DNA of 64,000 bases from Bryobacteraceae bacterium (GCA_025056455.1 JANWVY010000001.1:1034013-1098012), one strand, 5' to 3'; shown: positions 1-9,452, counted from the first letter of the stretch. Made by a program: numbers and translations. Notes: generated by a model from the sequence alone, not told the origin.

Positions 1-917
1 ATACCTTTGTAATCCCGAGCGGGGCCATTCCACCCGGAGTGACCCTTCACCTGCCTTACGGCAACGTGGCTGCGGTGACCGGGCCCAATCCAAATCCGAT
101 TACCTTGGTTGGCTTGCGGCCCTTCTCGGCCCCGCTTTGCCAGCCACTGACCGGCGAAGGCTGTCCGCCGGACCGGCTTCCCACCTGGTCTAGCATCTTT
201 TTGCGGAAGCCAGTGGCCAACTCCAACTACCACTCCCTACAAACACTCCTGCAACGGCGGTTTAGCCGCGGGTTCGAAATTCAAGCAGCCTACACCTGGA
301 GTAAGTCAATCGACAACGCCTCCAGTTTCGAAAATATTCTCGTACCCTATAACTACCGCCTTACCCGTAGCCTGTCCCTGTTTGACACCAGGCACCGCCT
401 GGCGACGACCTACATCTGGGATCTACCCGCAAAGAACTTCCGCGGATGGAAATCCTTGTTCTCAAACTGGACAACAACGGGAATCCTGAGCTTACAGACC
501 GGCTTTCCGATTTTCATTACCTCTTCCGATGATCAGGAACTAATGGGCAGCGTGGACTTCGAAATGCCGGGGCGGCCCGACTTGACCGGACCCTTCCGCC
601 GGCTCAATCCCAAGTTGCCAGGCAATCTCTACTTTGACCCAAACGCATTCGCTCCCGCACCGCTTGGCCAGATCGGAAACGCGCCGCGAACCATCTGCTG
701 CGGACCCGGTATCGCCAACTGGGATGTGGGACTGCACCGAAGCTTCACCCTGAGCGAAGGGCGAAGAGTCGAATTCCGGAGCGAAGTGTTCAACGTCTTA
801 AACAAGACTCAATTCTTCAATCCCGTAGGCAATATTTCCGCTGGTGGGGACTTCGGCCGGATCACCCGCGCCCGGAGCCCTCGCGAGGTGCAGTTTGCCT
901 TGAAAATTTACTTCTGA
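1..917 (+). CDS. TonB-dependent receptor, Oar-like, C-terminal part (5' end outside window)
   Basis: This is the last 304 residues of an outer-membrane beta-barrel; the frame is open to the left edge, so the N-terminal plug and carboxypeptidase-like domain lie outside. Visible signs are alternating aromatic/polar barrel strands, a segment reading FEIQAAYTWSKSIDNASS, the motif EVFNVLNKTQFFNP, and a C-terminal strand ending in K-I-Y-F. A terminal aromatic residue is typical of BAM-inserted barrels. Large expanded families of such receptors are known in Solibacter-like acidobacteria, probably for uptake of carbohydrate or peptide oligomers; the substrate cannot be read here. The exported esterase that follows may act on the same nutrient, which is inference. 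Confidence 0.85.
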   Translation, partial: TFVIPSGAIPPGVTLHLPYGNVAAVTGPNPNPITLVGLRPFSAPLCQPLTGEGCPPDRLPTWSSIFLRKPVANSNYHSLQTLLQRRFSRGFEIQAAYTWSKSIDNASSFENILVPYNYRLTRSLSLFDTRHRLATTYIWDLPAKNFRGWKSLFSNWTTTGILSLQTGFPIFITSSDDQELMGSVDFEMPGRPDLTGPFRRLNPKLPGNLYFDPNAFAPAPLGQIGNAPRTICCGPGIANWDVGLHRSFTLSEGRRVEFRSEVFNVLNKTQFFNPVGNISAGGDFGRITRARSPREVQFALKIYF

Positions 918-1024
918 CCGCAACGGTGGCCCTGCTCGAGACTCCAAGTGAGGATCGCGCAGGGCCTGGCTCCCGTTTTCCACACTCCGAGGATGTGAAT
1001 TCGAAGCGCGTTACGATATTGCTC

Positions 1025-2752
1025 ATGCGCAAAAAACACCTCGCCGTTTCGCTCATCCTCACAGCCTGTGGCTTCTCCCAACCCTACACGCTAGGCCCGG
1101 ATTCCGAGCGCCGGCCGGGCGTTCCACAAGGTTCCCTCACCAAGCATTCCTGGACCAGCAAGATTTTTCCCGGCACTGTCCGGGATTACTGGGTGTACGT
1201 GCCCGCGCAATATGAGGCTTCCCGGCCTGCCGCTGTGATGATCTTTCAGGATGGCGCTAGTTTCGTACGCGAAGACGGCGCTTGGCGTGCTCCCATCGTC
1301 CTCGACAACCTGATTCACAACAAACAAATGCCGGTCACCATCGCCATCTTCATCAATCCGGGAGTCCTGCCGCCGCCAACCGAAAATCAACAAGCGCGAT
1401 ATAACCGCAGCTTCGAATACGATTCGGTCTCGGATCGCTATGCCCGTTTTCTTCTCGAAGAGATCTTGCCGGAGGTCGGAAAGCGCTACAACCTCTCATC
1501 TGATCCCAATGACCGGGGCCTCGCCGGGTCCAGCTCAGGAGCTATTTGCGCGTTTACAGCCGCTTGGTTTCGACCCGACCAGTTCCGTCGCGTACTTAGC
1601 TTCATTGGCAGCTATGTGAACCTACGTGGCGGTCATCAATACGCATCTTGGATTCGGAAGGCCGAACCGAAGCCCTTGCGCGTCTTCTTGCAGGATGGCT
1701 CCAATGATCTGAACATCTACGCCGGACACTGGTTCTTGGGCAATCAGGATCTCTACGAAGCTCTCAAATACGCCGGATACGAGACATCGTTTGTCGTGGG
1801 AAGCGAAGGGCACAATAGCAAGCACGGCGCGGCGATTCTCCCCGACGCTTTGCGTTGGCTCTGGAAGGATCACCCCAAACCCATCGCCAAGCCATCCACC
1901 CAGGCCGACCGGCATTTTGTGCGATCGATCCTAGCAGCTGGCAGCGAATGGGAACTGGTCAGTCAAGGACATAAATTCACCGAAGGTCCTGCAGCCGACC
2001 GCCAGGGCCGGGTGTTTTTTACTGATATCCCCAATCACCGCATTTATCGTATTGGCCTCGATGGGTCAGTAACGGTGTTTAAAGAAGATTCGGGCGGAGC
2101 CAACGGCTTGATGTTTGGCCCGGATGGCCGCCTCTATGCTTGCCAGAACGCTCGCAAACGGATTGTCGCCTACACACCAGACGGCGCCGAAAGCGTGCTG
2201 GCCGAGGGTGTGAATTCGAATGATTTGGTTGTGACTCACAAGGGCGAAATTTATTTCACAGACCCGCCCGGGAAACGTGTTTGGTTTCTTGATCAGAAGG
2301 GGAACAAACGCGTTGTGCACGAGGGTATCGAGTTTCCGAACGGCATCATGCTCTCGCCTGATCAATCGTTGCTCACAGTGGCCGATTCTCGGGGAAAGTG
2401 GGTGCGGTCTTTTCAAATCCAGCCCGACGGAAGCCTGGCACATGAACAGCCTTTTTACCGTCTGGAAACTGGCGATGATTCTTCAGCCAGCGGAGCCGAT
2501 GGTATGACCATGGACAGCGAAGGATTTCTGTATGTTGCAACCCGCCTCGGCGTGCAGATTTGTGACCAGCCAGGCCGCGTGGTCGCCATTCTGGACAAAC
2601 CTCACTCCGGCCCACTTTCCAACGTCACCTTTGGCGGCGCAGATCGCCAAACGCTGTTTGTCACCGCGGGCGACCGCGTCTACAAGAGACGGCTCACCCG
2701 CCAGGGAGTCTCTTCCTGGACGATAATCAAGCCCCCGCAACCGAGGCTTTGA
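1025..2752 (+). CDS. Exported esterase (Fes/esterase D type) fused to SMP-30/gluconolactonase beta-propeller
   Basis: A 575-aa two-domain protein. I chose the ATG at 1025 because it begins a signal sequence (MRKKH, then a hydrophobic run) with a lipobox LTAC at residues 12-15, so a lipoprotein is likely; the frame stays open upstream to 926. Residues about 40-290 resemble enterochelin-esterase/esterase D alpha/beta hydrolases, with a GSSSG nucleophile elbow at about 168-172 and a possible late His in GHNSKHG. Residues about 310-570 resemble SMP-30/gluconolactonase propellers (EGPAADRQGRVFFTD, PNGIMLSPDQ, GADGMTMDSEG). Such fusions would cleave an ester and then a lactone or related ring; the actual substrate is unknown. 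It lies about 100 bp after the TonB receptor. Confidence 0.85.
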   Translation: MRKKHLAVSLILTACGFSQPYTLGPDSERRPGVPQGSLTKHSWTSKIFPGTVRDYWVYVPAQYEASRPAAVMIFQDGASFVREDGAWRAPIVLDNLIHNKQMPVTIAIFINPGVLPPPTENQQARYNRSFEYDSVSDRYARFLLEEILPEVGKRYNLSSDPNDRGLAGSSSGAICAFTAAWFRPDQFRRVLSFIGSYVNLRGGHQYASWIRKAEPKPLRVFLQDGSNDLNIYAGHWFLGNQDLYEALKYAGYETSFVVGSEGHNSKHGAAILPDALRWLWKDHPKPIAKPSTQADRHFVRSILAAGSEWELVSQGHKFTEGPAADRQGRVFFTDIPNHRIYRIGLDGSVTVFKEDSGGANGLMFGPDGRLYACQNARKRIVAYTPDGAESVLAEGVNSNDLVVTHKGEIYFTDPPGKRVWFLDQKGNKRVVHEGIEFPNGIMLSPDQSLLTVADSRGKWVRSFQIQPDGSLAHEQPFYRLETGDDSSASGADGMTMDSEGFLYVATRLGVQICDQPGRVVAILDKPHSGPLSNVTFGGADRQTLFVTAGDRVYKRRLTRQGVSSWTIIKPPQPRL

Positions 2753-2833
2753 AGCCTGATTCCGTACAGCGGCAGAGAATCTCCGAGACTTTGAACCGCT
2801 TTTCCGCCGGCGCTGCGCCCAGCCCCCGCCTCC

Positions 2834-4186
2834 TCAAACATTCTCTGGAACGACGTAGGGCTGCCGGTAGTTGCGCGTCAGCAGGGCGTTGGCTTCTTCA
2901 TCGGCAAGGAAGCGGCCTGTTGACTGCGCGATACGGAGCATTCGGCCCGTGCGGTAAGCGATGTTGGCGAGATGGCAAAAGGCTGCAGCACGTGCGCCAA
3001 TTTCGATATCCGCATTGAGCTTGCTTGCATCGCGATGCCGGACAGCATCCAGAAAATTCTTCATGTGTGGCTGAGTCGACCAAATCATCTGCTCAGAAGC
3101 TTTTTCTTCCATGACCTTTTCGTAGCGTTCGGCGCTCCCTGCTCCCGCGCTTGCTGCGCCAACTACGTTCGCCGTGCTTTTGTAAACTTCAAAGCCGGAA
3201 GGATCGACAATCAGAAAGCCCTGGCTGCCAAAAAAAATATTTCCTGTATAGTTCGGGCCACGCATTGCAGTTAGACCCTCGGGCGGCGTAGGCAAATTTC
3301 GCACTTCGAAGCTCATTTGCGCATCCCCGAAGTCAAATGTGCTGGTCTGCATGTTTGGGGTCTCCTGATCGTCCTTCCAGATAAATTTGCCTCCCGTGGA
3401 AGAAACCGACAACGGCCAGTCTGTCCGGCCGAGACCCCACAGCGAGATATCCATTTCATGAACGCCTTGGTTGCCGATATCGCCGTTGCCCGTGTCCCAA
3501 AACCAATGCCAGTTGTAGGCAAAGCGATTTTTTGTGTACGGGCGCAACGGTGCCGGACCGAGGAACAGATTCCAGTCAAGCCCCGCTGGCACAGGCTCAA
3601 CAGGTGTGACGCCAATCGAAAACCGGCGCCGGAAACACAAGCCGCGCACGTGGTGGACTTCTCCGATCACCCCTTCCCGGATCAACTGCATGGCCTTCAT
3701 CTTGTGGGCGATGGACCGGCTTTGTGAACCCACTTGAACCATGCGCTTGTACTTGCGAGCGGCCTTCACCATCTGGACACCTTCGTAGATGTTGTGGCTC
3801 GCGGGCTTCTCCACATAGACGTCCTTTCCCGCCTGGCAAGCCCAGATGGTGGCCAGGGCATGCCAGTGATTAGGCGTCGCAATGGAAACAGCGTCAATAT
3901 CTTTGGACTCGAACATCGCCCGCATGTCCGCATACTCTTTCGGCGCATAACCTTTGCTTTTTTGAACCAGGGCGACGGCGCGTTCGCGGGCTGGCTGGTT
4001 TACGTCGCACACGCTGGCGATCCGGCAATCTGACTCTAGGGCTCCAAAAAATTGGATGTGGTCCCTGCCTCTCCCACCAAGGCCAACAATGCCCAGATTC
4101 ACGCGATCGTTGGCGCCGAGAATCGGGAATTTCGCCGTGGCGATGGCCGCGGCGGCCACCTGCAAGAATGTTCTTCGTTCAGACAT
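2834..4186 (-). CDS. Exported Gfo/Idh/MocA-family NAD(P)-dependent oxidoreductase
   Basis: A 450-aa protein. The start at 4186 gives a twin-arginine-like leader (SERRTFLQVAAAA) that belongs at the N-terminus; an in-frame ATG at 4198 adds four residues. The Rossmann motif GIVGLGGRGRD is at about residues 32-42, the family EKP motif at 126-128, and the C-terminal alpha/beta domain has the usual GNGDIGNQGVHEMD segment. Family members oxidise or isomerise sugars, inositol or glycosides. Tat-exported versions carry their cofactor into the periplasm and are common in acidobacteria and planctomycetes. It is convergent with the esterase/SMP-30 gene (81 bp between stops) and divergent from zwf. The substrate is not determinable. 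Confidence 0.9.
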   Translation of the reverse strand: MSERRTFLQVAAAAIATAKFPILGANDRVNLGIVGLGGRGRDHIQFFGALESDCRIASVCDVNQPARERAVALVQKSKGYAPKEYADMRAMFESKDIDAVSIATPNHWHALATIWACQAGKDVYVEKPASHNIYEGVQMVKAARKYKRMVQVGSQSRSIAHKMKAMQLIREGVIGEVHHVRGLCFRRRFSIGVTPVEPVPAGLDWNLFLGPAPLRPYTKNRFAYNWHWFWDTGNGDIGNQGVHEMDISLWGLGRTDWPLSVSSTGGKFIWKDDQETPNMQTSTFDFGDAQMSFEVRNLPTPPEGLTAMRGPNYTGNIFFGSQGFLIVDPSGFEVYKSTANVVGAASAGAGSAERYEKVMEEKASEQMIWSTQPHMKNFLDAVRHRDASKLNADIEIGARAAAFCHLANIAYRTGRMLRIAQSTGRFLADEEANALLTRNYRQPYVVPENV

Positions 4187-4252
4187 CAAGGGCCTCACTC
4201 AGTGAAGGCTTATTGTATCGCCATCCGGCTCACAGGCGCGCTGGAACTTCTC

Positions 4253-4261
4253 TGCTATGGT
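4253..4261 (+). promoter_or_regulatory. Candidate extended -10 element for zwf operon
   Basis: TG-C-TATGGT (extended -10, 4 of 6 in the hexamer) ends 7 nt before the ATG at 4269, so a transcript from here would be nearly leaderless. No convincing -35 is visible. Low weight on its own; see the finding on short leaders. Confidence 0.35.
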
Positions 4262-4268
4262 GAATGGC

Positions 4269-5792
4269 ATGTTCGAGGGCAATCCCTTTCAGGATGCGTT
4301 GCGGTTTGAGCGCCGCATCCCGCCTTGCGCGGTGGTGATTTTTGGGGCTAACGGCGATTTGACCAAACGAAAATTAATGCCCGCTCTCTACCGGCTCGCC
4401 TTCGAGCGCCGCATGCCGCTGGGCTACGTCATCTATGGCAACTCACGCACGCCGATGAGCGACGAGCAGTTCCGCGAAAAGATGAAACGTGCAGTCAAGG
4501 AGTTTTTGGAGGCTAGCCCGTTTGACGAGGAATTGTGGGGGGAATTTGCTCGAACCCTTTTCTACGTCGCTGGGGATCTGCACCAACCTCATTTTTACGA
4601 GACGCTCGCTACGCGGCTCCAAGCACACGAAGCTCACACCTCTGGCAATGTGCTGTTTTACCTGTCCACGCAACCGAGCCACTACCAGGCCGTTGTCGCT
4701 GGTCTTCACGCGGCGGGGCTTGCCACGGGTAGCGGGTGGCGCCGCGTGGTGGTCGAAAAACCATTCGGCTACGATCTCAAATCCGCCAAGGCGCTGAATT
4801 CCGCCCTTCAAGCCGTCTTCCCGGAATCATCCATCTATCGCATCGATCATTACCTGGGCAAGGAAACCGTGCAAAACATCCTCGCCTTTCGTTTCGCGAA
4901 TGGCATCTTTGAACCACTGTGGAACCGGCGCTATGTGAACCATGTACAGATCACCGCCGCCGAGTCCATTGGAGTGGAGGGTCGCGGCAGCTATTATCAG
5001 GAATCAGGCGCGCTGCGCGACATGATTCAGAATCATTTGTTGCAAGTGCTGGCCACCGTCGCCATGGAGCCCTCTGCGGTCTTCGAACCAACCGCCGTGC
5101 GAGATGAACGGGCCAAACTCCTCCGCTCGATTCGCATCCCCAAGGAAAGCGAGGTTCCTAACTATGCCGTCGCGGGCCAGTACGGGCCCGGACGCGTAGG
5201 CAATCAGGAGATAGCCGGATTTCGACAGGAGCCTGGAGTCGATCCCGAGTCGCAAACCGACACCTACGCTGCCGTCAAGTTCCAAATCGATAACTGGCGC
5301 TGGGCCGGAGTTCCGTTTTACGTGCGCACTGGCAAACGGCTCCCCAAACGCGTTACCGATATCGCCATTCAGTTCAACGCTGCTCCCTTGTCGCTTTTTT
5401 CAAACGATGACGGTGACCCCTATCTGGCGCGTCCCAATCTCCTCATCCTTCGAATTCAACCGGAAGAGGGAATTTCGCTGCGTTTCTTTTCCAAGGTCCC
5501 GGGCGGCGGCATGCGGCTGCGACCCGTCTCCATGGATTTTAATTACGGATCCAGCTTTGGGGTGCGTACCCCTACGGCCTACGAAACATTACTTCTGGAT
5601 GCCTTGGTGGGCGACCCGACGCTGTACACCAGACAGGACATGGTAGAGGCCAGCTGGGCCGCCGTCGAGCCAATCCTAAACTACTGGGCTTCGCAGAAGT
5701 TTGATTTCCCCAATTACGAAGCTGGCAGCTGGGGGCCGAAAGCAGCCGACGAGCTGCTAGCGCGAGACGGGCATCGCTGGAGGAGGCCATGA
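4269..5792 (+). CDS. zwf: Glucose-6-phosphate 1-dehydrogenase
   Basis: A 507-aa enzyme of the usual family length. It oxidises glucose-6-phosphate to 6-phosphogluconolactone with reduction of NAD(P) in the cytoplasm. The nucleotide-binding motif GANGDLTKRK is at residues 26-35, EKPFG at 163-167 and the substrate/active-site motif RIDHYLGKE at 191-199. Start: ATG 4269 is preferred because the best -10-like hexamer lies just upstream; ATG 4257, four codons earlier, is the alternative. The stop overlaps the start of opcA by 4 bp (ATGA), and pgl follows, so the operon carries the first steps of the oxidative pentose phosphate pathway. No gnd gene is present in the window. Confidence 0.97.
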   Translation: MFEGNPFQDALRFERRIPPCAVVIFGANGDLTKRKLMPALYRLAFERRMPLGYVIYGNSRTPMSDEQFREKMKRAVKEFLEASPFDEELWGEFARTLFYVAGDLHQPHFYETLATRLQAHEAHTSGNVLFYLSTQPSHYQAVVAGLHAAGLATGSGWRRVVVEKPFGYDLKSAKALNSALQAVFPESSIYRIDHYLGKETVQNILAFRFANGIFEPLWNRRYVNHVQITAAESIGVEGRGSYYQESGALRDMIQNHLLQVLATVAMEPSAVFEPTAVRDERAKLLRSIRIPKESEVPNYAVAGQYGPGRVGNQEIAGFRQEPGVDPESQTDTYAAVKFQIDNWRWAGVPFYVRTGKRLPKRVTDIAIQFNAAPLSLFSNDDGDPYLARPNLLILRIQPEEGISLRFFSKVPGGGMRLRPVSMDFNYGSSFGVRTPTAYETLLLDALVGDPTLYTRQDMVEASWAAVEPILNYWASQKFDFPNYEAGSWGPKAADELLARDGHRWRRP

Positions 5793-6769
5793 GTTCTCTT
5801 GCCGCCGTGAGCCCCGATCACATCCTAAAGAACCTGGGCGAGCTTTGGATTGCGCTCGGCCAGCAACAGGAATCTGGCGTGCTTCGCGCCTGCGCCATGA
5901 CCATGATCGTGGTGGATGAGGAGAGCGTCGAGCCGGCGCCAGTTCAAGAAATGATCGCCGAATTAATGCACGGTCATCCCAGCCGCGCCATCCTGCTGCG
6001 AGTACGACCGGGCGAAGAAACGGATCTCGAATCCCGCGTGTATGCGCAATGTTGGATGCCGTTCGGCCGCCGGCAACAAATCTGTTGCGAGCAGATCGAA
6101 GTGCGAGCTTCTGAAGCTCGGCTGGTTGAAGCCCACCGGCTTTTGCTCGGCTTGCTGGCGCCAGATCTGCCGGTTGTCTTGATTTGCCGCAGTTTGCGGC
6201 TGTTCCTGCTGCCAGCGTTTGAACCGATGTTGGCCGTTGCCGATCGGATCATCATAGACTCGGCGGCAAGCACAGAAGCTCGCCATCTGTTGGAAACGAT
6301 CGCCTCCCAACGGCGCGCTGGTCGCCAGGTGGTCGATCTTGCTTGGACACGCCTGACGCCGTGGCGTGAAACCATCGCCGCAGAGTTTGACGATCCTCAG
6401 GTGCTCCAAAAGTTTTCGCGCCTGAAGAGAATCACCATCGCACACCGCCGTCAAGGCCCGCCGGTTGAGGCCTGGTATCTGGCGGCCTGGCTGCGGTGCG
6501 CGCTCGAGCAGCCCGTGGAAATCCAGTTGCAAGCTGGAGCCAGCAAGGAAGCGATTGAACTGCTGCTTCTGAGTGCGGAACAAGCACAACTTGCAATGAC
6601 ACGATCTCCCGGCGCTGCGCTTCATATTGTCTGGAACGAACAGGCCAAAACGGTTCCCTTCCCTCCGGCCACCGATGCGGATCTTTTGCGGGAAGAACTG
6701 TCCTTATCCGGCCGCGACAAAATTTATGATGAAGTGTTAGACGAGGCAATCACCCTCAGCAAGCGTTGA
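5789..6769 (+). CDS. opcA: Glucose-6-phosphate dehydrogenase assembly protein OpcA
   Basis: A 326-aa protein placed between zwf and pgl, the standard position for OpcA in cyanobacteria and actinobacteria, where it activates or assembles Zwf oligomers. Visible features are the N-terminal ACAMTMIVVDE segment, a central DLAWTRLTPWRETIAAEFDDP block typical of the family, and a C-terminal domain rich in Leu/Ala helices. A strong AGGAGG lies just before the ATG, which overlaps the zwf stop. The redox cysteines known from cyanobacterial OpcA cannot be assigned with confidence here. No enzymatic activity is expected. Confidence 0.9.
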   Translation: MSSLAAVSPDHILKNLGELWIALGQQQESGVLRACAMTMIVVDEESVEPAPVQEMIAELMHGHPSRAILLRVRPGEETDLESRVYAQCWMPFGRRQQICCEQIEVRASEARLVEAHRLLLGLLAPDLPVVLICRSLRLFLLPAFEPMLAVADRIIIDSAASTEARHLLETIASQRRAGRQVVDLAWTRLTPWRETIAAEFDDPQVLQKFSRLKRITIAHRRQGPPVEAWYLAAWLRCALEQPVEIQLQAGASKEAIELLLLSAEQAQLAMTRSPGAALHIVWNEQAKTVPFPPATDADLLREELSLSGRDKIYDEVLDEAITLSKR

Positions 6770-6771
6770 CC

Positions 6772-7488
6772 ATGGGACTGCATCGCTTCAGCTACCCGAC
6801 GGCGGAACTGGCAGCCGAAGCGTGCGCTCGGCAAATTCTGCTGCGGCTGGAAGAGGCGCTCTCAGGGCACGGAAAAGCGACCCTGGCTGTTTCGGGCGGC
6901 GCTTCTCCCCGACCCATGTTCACCCACCTGGCCCAGGCGCGTTTTGACTGGCGTGACGTACATCTGTTCTGGGTCGATGAGCGAATGGTGCCACCCAATC
7001 ATGCCGATAGTAATTATTTTCATTGCGAGCGGCTTTTTCTGACCCCAGCGCGCTTCCCCCGTCATAATGTGCATCGCATTCAGGGGGAATTAAAACCGCA
7101 TCGAGCGGCGCGAAAGTATTTGGAAGACCTAGGCGATTTTTTCGCACTGGGCCCCGACGAAGCCCCTCACTTCGACGTCATCCACCTCGGAGTCGGAGCC
7201 GATGGCCATGTGGCTAGCTTGTTTCCAGGCGAGACTTTGGTGTTGGACCGCGAGGGCCTGGCCGCAGCCGTTTACGTTGAGAAGCTTGCCAGCTGGCGCG
7301 TCACTCTCCTGCCGCGTGCGCTGCTGGAAGCCCGTCATCTTATCTTGCTCGTCACGGGCCGTGATAAAGCAGAAGCATTAAAAAATGTTTGGGAGGCACC
7401 GTACGATCCGTTGCGCTATCCTGCTCAATTGGTCTTGCATCATGCCCGACATCAAACCTGGTTTCTAGACCAGACGGCTGCGGGGTGA
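6772..7488 (+). CDS. pgl: 6-phosphogluconolactonase
   Basis: A 238-aa DevB/SOL-type lactonase that hydrolyses 6-phosphoglucono-1,5-lactone to 6-phosphogluconate. Family signatures are VSGGASPRPMF near residue 42, VDERMVPPNHADSN near 73, and HLGVGADGHVASLFPG near 140. The ATG at 6772 follows the opcA stop by 2 bp; a TTG at 6766 overlapping that stop is an alternative start. The gene is translationally linked to zwf-opcA. Confidence 0.95.
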   Translation: MGLHRFSYPTAELAAEACARQILLRLEEALSGHGKATLAVSGGASPRPMFTHLAQARFDWRDVHLFWVDERMVPPNHADSNYFHCERLFLTPARFPRHNVHRIQGELKPHRAARKYLEDLGDFFALGPDEAPHFDVIHLGVGADGHVASLFPGETLVLDREGLAAAVYVEKLASWRVTLLPRALLEARHLILLVTGRDKAEALKNVWEAPYDPLRYPAQLVLHHARHQTWFLDQTAAG

Positions 7489-7493
7489 ATTTG

Positions 7494-8420
7494 ATGTTTG
7501 GCCCCCTGCTGCTTGCTCTCCTGCTAGTCCAAGGATGGGCAGAAGCCACCGACCCGCCAGTGAATCGCTTGCTGTTTGGCGGAGACGTGATGCTCTCCCG
7601 CACCGTTTACCGCACCGCGCAGCAGCGGCAAGATCCTGCCTATCCTTTCCGCAAAATTGCGGGAGCTTTTTCCGCAGCCGATCTGGCCTTTGTCAATCTC
7701 GAGTCTCCCTTTGCCGCCACCGGGCCGTACTTTGACCTACGCATGGTGTTTCGCGCTCACCCTTCGATGTTAGAAGGACTCAAACTGGCGGGAATTGACG
7801 TGGTCTCCACGGCGAATAATCATGCCCGCGACGCCGGCTCCCAGGGTGTTGAATTCACGCTCGAATTGCTCGAAAGAAATGGCATTCAGGCCGTGGGAAC
7901 GGCGCGCACCCCTGAGGAAGCATACGGCGGCGTTGTCGTGGAGCGTAAAGGCATACGTTTCGGCTTCTTGGCCTACACAGAAGATCAGCGCAATGGCAAC
8001 CACGCAGATACCGATCCGCGCATCGCTATGCTGGATGAAACCGCCTTGCGCACGGGAATCGAGTCCCTGCGCCGGCGCTGTGACGTGGTAATTGTGTCCA
8101 TGCATGCGGGTTGGGAATATTCAAAAAAGCCAAACCGTTTGCAGACTCGGATGGCCCGGCTGGCAGTTGACTCGGGTGCGAGCATCGTGGTGGGCCATCA
8201 CCCGCATGTCCCACAACCCGTCGAACCTTACAAAAAAGGGGTCATCTTTTATTCCTTGGGTAACCTCGTTTTTGACCAGGAGCATCTCAAAGCAGACGAG
8301 CAGGGCGTGATTGGAGAAGTAATCTTTTTCGGCAGAGCGATGGTCGACTTTCAGGTCCATCGCATCCAGATCAACCACACGGCGCCAGAGTTCCTGCCAG
8401 CAATTCGAGCCCGGCGCTGA
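7494..8420 (+). CDS. CapA-family (poly-gamma-glutamate synthesis type) metallophosphoesterase-like protein, exported
   Basis: A 308-aa protein. The ATG at 7494 lies 5 bp after pgl and starts a signal peptide (hydrophobic FGPLLLALLLVQG). The CapA/PgsA metallophosphatase fold shows in GGDVMLSR (29-36), NNHARDAG, MHAGWEY and GHHPHVPQPVE, followed by YSLGNLVFDQ. In Bacillus, CapA is part of polyglutamate capsule export. No capB or capC is present here, so the role may instead be cell-envelope phosphoester or polymer handling. It appears to be the last gene of the zwf operon and converges on potD with a 6-bp gap. Confidence 0.85.
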   Translation: MFGPLLLALLLVQGWAEATDPPVNRLLFGGDVMLSRTVYRTAQQRQDPAYPFRKIAGAFSAADLAFVNLESPFAATGPYFDLRMVFRAHPSMLEGLKLAGIDVVSTANNHARDAGSQGVEFTLELLERNGIQAVGTARTPEEAYGGVVVERKGIRFGFLAYTEDQRNGNHADTDPRIAMLDETALRTGIESLRRRCDVVIVSMHAGWEYSKKPNRLQTRMARLAVDSGASIVVGHHPHVPQPVEPYKKGVIFYSLGNLVFDQEHLKADEQGVIGEVIFFGRAMVDFQVHRIQINHTAPEFLPAIRARR

Positions 8421-8426
8421 ACTCGC

Positions 8427-9452
8427 TCAGGCAGACTTGATCTCCGTCCAGATGCGGTCTCGGATCTGTTGCACGCGTGCCGGCAGGGGCTCAAACCATT
8501 CGCCGCGTTCTAACACCTCGGCTGGAGGATAGAGAACGGGATCCTCTCGCAGAGTAGCTGGCAACAGCTTGCGAGCTTCGGCGTTCACGGTGCTTTCAAG
8601 CTTGGTCTCGCCAATGCGCCGGGCAACTTGCGGCCGGAGTAAATAGTTCAGAAAGGCGTGGGCGAGCTCCTGCCGTTTGGATTCACGCAGAATGGCCACC
8701 GTATCGCAATACAGTGGGAATCCTTCTTGGGGATAAGCAAAATTGAGCTTCCCGGGAGCGGCTTGCATGGCGCGCATGGCAGTGGATCGCCAAACCTGGG
8801 CGGCGAGCAGCTCCCCTGCCACCAGCTGGTCGCGAATGGTTTCGTTGGCATAGGCGCGTAGCAGAGGTTTTTGGCGTAAGGCCTCTGCTTTCGCTGCAAG
8901 CAGCTGGTTCTCATCGCCCGAATTCAGGGAGTATCCAAGTTTTTTCAAACAGGCTCCTAAAACTTCCGCCGGGTCGTCGAGCATGGTCATCCGGCCGCGC
9001 CAGGATTCTCTCCACAGGTCCGCCCACGCCTGCGGCCGGGGCTCGAGGCCAGCCTGGAAAAGAATGCCTGTAGCGCCGTACATGTAGGGAACCGACCAGC
9101 GCAACCCTTTGTCCCAAGGGGGCGCTTGAAACTCTTTTTGGAGGGCATCGAGATGGGTCAGACGGGAATGATCGAGAGGAGCTAACAAACCCATCAACAC
9201 CATGGGATGGATGTAGTAGTTGGGGGGAAAAACCACGTCCCAGCCCGAATTCCCGCTCATCACACGGGCCAGCATCTCCTCGGCTGACTCAAATGTGCCA
9301 TATCGGACATAGACGCCGAACTCATGCTCGAAATCGGGCAAGGTTTCCGGGGCGACATAGTCTGACCAGTTCAAAACATTTAAGCGGCGCTTTTTGGCAG
9401 GCCAGCAACCCGCAAGACCGGGAACCGCCAGGAAGAACGAGCGCCGCTTCAT
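8427..9452 (-). CDS. potD: Polyamine ABC transporter substrate-binding lipoprotein (PotD-like)
   Basis: A 341-aa periplasmic binding protein with a lipobox LAGC ending at Cys16, so it is anchored in the inner membrane. NVLNWSDYVAPETLPDFEHEFG is the classic PotD/PotF start of the mature domain, and WDVVFPPNYYI and VPYMYGATGI are also family-typical. It binds putrescine or spermidine and delivers them to PotBC; specificity cannot be read without structural alignment. The ATG overlaps the potC stop by 4 bp. Last gene of potABCD. Confidence 0.93.
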   Translation of the reverse strand: MKRRSFFLAVPGLAGCWPAKKRRLNVLNWSDYVAPETLPDFEHEFGVYVRYGTFESAEEMLARVMSGNSGWDVVFPPNYYIHPMVLMGLLAPLDHSRLTHLDALQKEFQAPPWDKGLRWSVPYMYGATGILFQAGLEPRPQAWADLWRESWRGRMTMLDDPAEVLGACLKKLGYSLNSGDENQLLAAKAEALRQKPLLRAYANETIRDQLVAGELLAAQVWRSTAMRAMQAAPGKLNFAYPQEGFPLYCDTVAILRESKRQELAHAFLNYLLRPQVARRIGETKLESTVNAEARKLLPATLREDPVLYPPAEVLERGEWFEPLPARVQQIRDRIWTEIKSA

